A stretch of 8,531 nt of DNA from CAJQQY01 sp964352225 (GTDB lineage Bacteria; Bacteroidota; Bacteroidia; Chitinophagales; Saprospiraceae), in the NCBI GenBank assembly GCA_964352225.1, contig CAYGRM010000299.1:1-8531 (forward strand), written 5' to 3'. Positions 5,536 through 8,531 of the stretch are shown one piece after another. Position 1 is the stretch's first letter. The number at the start of each line of letters is the position of its first letter. The notes beneath the pieces were generated by a model. That model was not told the origin of the DNA. It saw nothing but the letters and a program-made list of their open reading frames with translations, and did not search any database. The translations under genes were made by a program, and so were the position numbers.

Positions 5536-8478
5536 GTGAAAGAAATAATCCTTACCCTCCTCCTAATTACTTTTATCTGCATCAATGCAGGTGAAACTCA
5601 AATCCAATCTTCTAATTTTAATACTGATATTTCTGATTTAGAAAAAGAATGGGTCAATAATATTTATGACAACATGACTCTGGATGAACGAATTGGGCAA
5701 TTATTTTCCATCCGAGCACATTCTGATTTGGGAAAAAAACATACCGATTGGGTTGAGGAACAAATCCGTAAATACCATGTTGGAGGAATGACTTTTTTTC
5801 AAGGTACTCCAGAAAAACAAGCGCAGTTGACCAACCGTTATCAATCACTTTCCAAAGTGCCTCTGATGATTGCTGTCGATGCGGAGTGGGGATTAGGAAT
5901 GCGATTCAAAGAGGATGGAGTCAGTTTTCCTAGACAATTAACCTTGGGGGCGATTCAAGACAATCGACTCATTTATGAAATGGGGAAAGAGGTAGCTCGT
6001 CAATGTCGAAGATTGGGCATGCACGTCAATTTTGCTCCAGTCGTCGATGTCAATAACAATCCAAATAATCCGGTAATCAATACTCGTTCGTTTGGTGAAG
6101 ACAGATACAATGTGGCAGCCAAAAGCTATATGTACATGCAAGGAATGCAAGATGGAAATATTATCGCTTGCGCAAAACATTTCCCTGGACATGGGGATAC
6201 AGATGTGGATTCGCATTATGATTTACCTATCATTTCACACAATCGAAATCGGTTGGATAGTTTGGAATTGTTTCCCTTTAAAGTGCTTGCCCAGCATGGT
6301 GTCAAAAGTATGATGGTCGCTCACTTGAGTGTTCCAAGTATTGATGATACTAAAAACTTAGCCACCTCACTTTCTCCAAAAGCAGTAGCAGATTTATTGA
6401 AAAAAGAAATTGGTTTTGAAGGTTTGATTTTTACAGATGCTTTGGAAATGAAAGGAGTTGCCAAACATTTTGCGCCAGGCGAAGTTGCCGCTAAATCTTT
6501 GATGGCAGGGAATGATGTGTTGGATTTGCCAGATGATATTGAAAAATGCGTGAGTGAAATCAAACGATATATTTCCGAAGGAAAATTACCTGAATCACGA
6601 ATCGAAGAAAGTGTAAAAAAAGTTTTACGAGCAAAATATCGCCTTGGTTTAAATGACTATCAACCAATCAATGAAGCCAACATCCGAGCTGAATTAAATA
6701 CACCAAAAGCTTACGCCCTCAAGCGACAGCTTATTCAAAATGCCATGACTTTAGTGCGTAATCCAAATGGTTTAATTCCATTTAAAGATTTGGAAAATAC
6801 GAATTTTGCTTCTATCAGCTTAGGTACAAAGTCCTTGACAAAATTCCAACAGACTCTTTCTTTTTATAAAAACATGAAGCATTATCAAGCGCCTAAAAAT
6901 CTAGACACTTCAAAACAGAAGCAATTGATGAATGCGGTAAAAGATAAAGATGTTGTTTTTGTAAGTGTACATGATTTGAGTAGTTATGCACAGAAAGGAT
7001 TTGGTTTGACAATTGAAGAAAAAAGTTTTATTGATGCGCTTCGTAAAAAGACTAAAGTAGTTTTAGTGCATTTTGGCAATCCATATGCATTGAAATATTT
7101 CGATAATGTTGACTACATTTTACAAGCTTATGATGAAGATGATATAACTCAAGAAATTGCTGCGCAAGCCTTGTTTGGAGCAATTGCAATTGATGGTCGG
7201 TTACCTGTAACTGCTTCTGAAAAAAGTAAATTTAATACAGGGATGGTAACCCAAAGTTTGCTACGATTAGGTTTTGACATTCCTGAAAGTGTGGGAATGG
7301 ATGCTTACACTTTAGCAAAAATTGATGGTCTCGTGCAAGAAGCGATTAACATGAGAGCAACTCCCGGTGGAGTTGTTTTAGTGGCTAAGGATGGAAAAAT
7401 CGTCTACAATAAATCTTACGGTTATCACACTTACTCAAAGAAAAGACCTGTTACCAAAAGTGACATTTATGATTTAGCATCGGTTACAAAAATAGCTGCT
7501 TCGACTATTTCCATGATGAAACTTTACGAAAATGGCGAAGTGAATATTTACAACCCAATGAGTGACTATTTACCTGAATTAAAAGGCACAAATAAGGAGT
7601 CATTGACCATCTACGATATGATGGCACATAGAGCACAATTGTATCCATGGATTCCATTTTACGAACAAACGATTTCTAAAAGAAAACGACCGCTTCCTAA
7701 ATATTATAGTAGTAAAAGAAGTACAACTTACAATACTCCCGTTACGGACAAATTATTTATGAAAGGAACTTACATAAATGAAATGTGGAAGCAAATTTAT
7801 GAGTCTGAATTATTGTCTACTCGAAAATACAGATATAGTGATTTGGCATTTTATCTAGTTTCAAAAACAGTAGAGGATGTAAAAAATCAGCCGTTAAATA
7901 TTTACGCCGACCAAAATTTTTATAAAAAATTAGGACTTTATTCCATGACATTTAATCCTTTGGAAAAATTTTCAAAAACTATGATTCCACCAACTGAGGA
8001 CGATAAATATTGGAGGCGAAGTAAAGTCCAAGGACATGTGCATGACATGGGGGCTGCAATGCTTGGAGGGGTGAGTGGACACGCAGGTTTGTTTTCCAAT
8101 GCCAATGACTTGGCGATCGTCATGCAAATGTTATTGAATGAGGGATACTATGGAGGAGAGCAATTTTTCAGTCCATCGACCGTACGATTATTTACGAGTC
8201 GGCACACAGAATGTACTCGTCGAGGTATCGGTTTTGACATGAAAGAATTGGATGGCAATCGATCACAAAATATGTGTACAGAAGCTTCAAGTAATACGTT
8301 TGGCCATTTAGGATTTACAGGAACTTGTGCATGGGCAGATCCTAATAATAATTTAATTTTTATATTTTTGACGAATCGAACTTATCCTTCGATGAGAAGA
8401 AATAAATGGAGCGGAGAAGATTTTAGACCGAGAATCCAGAGTATTATTTATGAAGCTTTAAGTAGCGGGTCGCTTTAG
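5536..8478 (+). CDS. Exported NagZ-like GH3 beta-N-acetylhexosaminidase fused to an AmiE/beta-lactamase-fold serine hydrolase
   Basis: This is a complete 980-aa fusion. Residues 1-18 form a signal peptide (cleavage near INA-GE), with no convincing lipobox. The GH3 domain (about 35-375) has NTRSFGED (182-189), KHFPGHGDTDVDSH (214-227) with the NagZ-type Asp225/His227 acid-base dyad, and FTDALEMKG (299-307) with nucleophile Asp301. Residues about 395-580 resemble a GH3 C-terminal alpha/beta domain. The C-terminal serine hydrolase (about 590-975) has SVTK (Ser649, Lys652), YSD (767-769; class C enzymes usually have YSN) and HLGFTGT (924-930) in place of KTG. In Bacillus subtilis separate adjacent genes encode NagZ and the muramyl-L-alanine amidase AmiE; I infer this fusion does both steps of muropeptide trimming in the periplasm or outside the cell. 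The second half could instead be a DD-peptidase or esterase. GTG at 5536 is chosen because an in-frame stop at 5500-5502 leaves no ATG upstream and the next Met (46) would lose the signal peptide. The last codons (SGSL) overlap a palindrome. Confidence 0.92.
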   Translation: MKEIILTLLLITFICINAGETQIQSSNFNTDISDLEKEWVNNIYDNMTLDERIGQLFSIRAHSDLGKKHTDWVEEQIRKYHVGGMTFFQGTPEKQAQLTNRYQSLSKVPLMIAVDAEWGLGMRFKEDGVSFPRQLTLGAIQDNRLIYEMGKEVARQCRRLGMHVNFAPVVDVNNNPNNPVINTRSFGEDRYNVAAKSYMYMQGMQDGNIIACAKHFPGHGDTDVDSHYDLPIISHNRNRLDSLELFPFKVLAQHGVKSMMVAHLSVPSIDDTKNLATSLSPKAVADLLKKEIGFEGLIFTDALEMKGVAKHFAPGEVAAKSLMAGNDVLDLPDDIEKCVSEIKRYISEGKLPESRIEESVKKVLRAKYRLGLNDYQPINEANIRAELNTPKAYALKRQLIQNAMTLVRNPNGLIPFKDLENTNFASISLGTKSLTKFQQTLSFYKNMKHYQAPKNLDTSKQKQLMNAVKDKDVVFVSVHDLSSYAQKGFGLTIEEKSFIDALRKKTKVVLVHFGNPYALKYFDNVDYILQAYDEDDITQEIAAQALFGAIAIDGRLPVTASEKSKFNTGMVTQSLLRLGFDIPESVGMDAYTLAKIDGLVQEAINMRATPGGVVLVAKDGKIVYNKSYGYHTYSKKRPVTKSDIYDLASVTKIAASTISMMKLYENGEVNIYNPMSDYLPELKGTNKESLTIYDMMAHRAQLYPWIPFYEQTISKRKRPLPKYYSSKRSTTYNTPVTDKLFMKGTYINEMWKQIYESELLSTRKYRYSDLAFYLVSKTVEDVKNQPLNIYADQNFYKKLGLYSMTFNPLEKFSKTMIPPTEDDKYWRRSKVQGHVHDMGAAMLGGVSGHAGLFSNANDLAIVMQMLLNEGYYGGEQFFSPSTVRLFTSRHTECTRRGIGFDMKELDGNRSQNMCTEASSNTFGHLGFTGTCAWADPNNNLIFIFLTNRTYPSMRRNKWSGEDFRPRIQSIIYEALSSGSL

Positions 8479-8516
8479 CTGAATGTCGTCAACTTAAGAG
8501 TTGCGATACCAGCGAC
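8469..8516. repeat. Compound hairpin overlapping the GH3 fusion stop codon
   Basis: GTCGCT (8469-8474) pairs with AGCGAC (8511-8516) to close an outer stem. Inside it, 8484-8494 pairs with 8499-8508 over ten base pairs (CAACT / AGTTG core, loop TAAG, one bulged T at 8489 and one G-T wobble). The left arm lies inside the coding sequence and the stop codon TAG (8476-8478) is in the junction. It is G+C-richer than its surroundings, as expected for a dispersed REP-like element or the edge of a mobile element; the window ends too soon to decide. Confidence 0.6.
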
Positions 8517-8530
8517 TGGCTTTCCGCCAG
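8516..8530. repeat. Small CTGGC/GCCAG hairpin at the window end
   Basis: CTGGC (8516-8520) and GCCAG (8526-8530) pair perfectly around a TTTCC loop and directly abut the outer stem of the preceding compound hairpin, sharing base 8516. It is probably part of the same element, whose far end is outside the window. Confidence 0.5.
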
Positions 8531-8531
8531 C

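Noticed and set aside
5536..5596. Lipoprotein signal in the GH3 fusion (Cys15)
   Set aside because: The residues before Cys15 (ITFI) do not fit the lipobox, which needs a small residue at -1; a signal peptidase I site near residue 18 fits better.
5938..6216. 92-aa minus-strand open frame
   Set aside because: It is antisense to the conserved GH3 core and is best explained as a shadow of that gene.

Overview
The window is low-G+C DNA that most likely comes from a Bacteroidota bacterium. The first gene ends in a type IX secretion (T9SS) C-terminal sorting domain, a secretion system confined to that phylum and its close relatives. None of the four start codons has a Shine-Dalgarno sequence, which is typical of the phylum, and a TAnnTTTG-type -7 box lies ahead of the second gene. 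The gene repertoire fits too: a bacillopeptidase F-like subtilase, a membrane glycosyltransferase-like TPR protein, and a NagZ/serine hydrolase fusion. Genus or family cannot be fixed from the sequence alone.

Layout: four complete genes, all on the + strand, with gaps of 276, 88 and 172 bp. (1) 125-1930, secreted S8 subtilisin-like protease with an I9-like propeptide and a T9SS tail. (2) 2207-3244, TrhO/YceA-type rhodanese-domain tRNA uridine hydroxylase. (3) 3333-5363, polytopic GT-C/TMTC-like membrane protein with C-terminal TPRs. (4) 5536-8478, exported GH3 beta-N-acetylhexosaminidase (NagZ-like) fused to an AmiE/beta-lactamase-fold serine hydrolase, with a GTG start. No tRNA, rRNA, CRISPR array or transposase gene is present.

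The genes do not form an obvious pathway. Three act at or outside the inner membrane (protein degradation, probable glycan transfer, peptidoglycan turnover) and one modifies tRNA in the cytoplasm. Terminator-like structures after genes 1 and 3 suggest mostly separate transcription units.

The unusual content is between the genes. Each of the four genes is followed, within about 10 bp of its stop codon or overlapping it, by a palindromic element, and the elements differ in sequence. They are: a REP-like pair of GTGGCACGG hairpins around a third A/T hairpin (1939-2076); a 14-bp inverted repeat whose left arm appears to have lost a 16-nt unit (3254-3305); a perfect 40-bp inverted repeat with an internal 21-nt periodicity (5365-5468); and a G+C-richer compound hairpin overlapping the last stop codon and running off the window (8469-8531). 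No new protein-coding system is visible; these palindromes are the best candidates for something poorly described.
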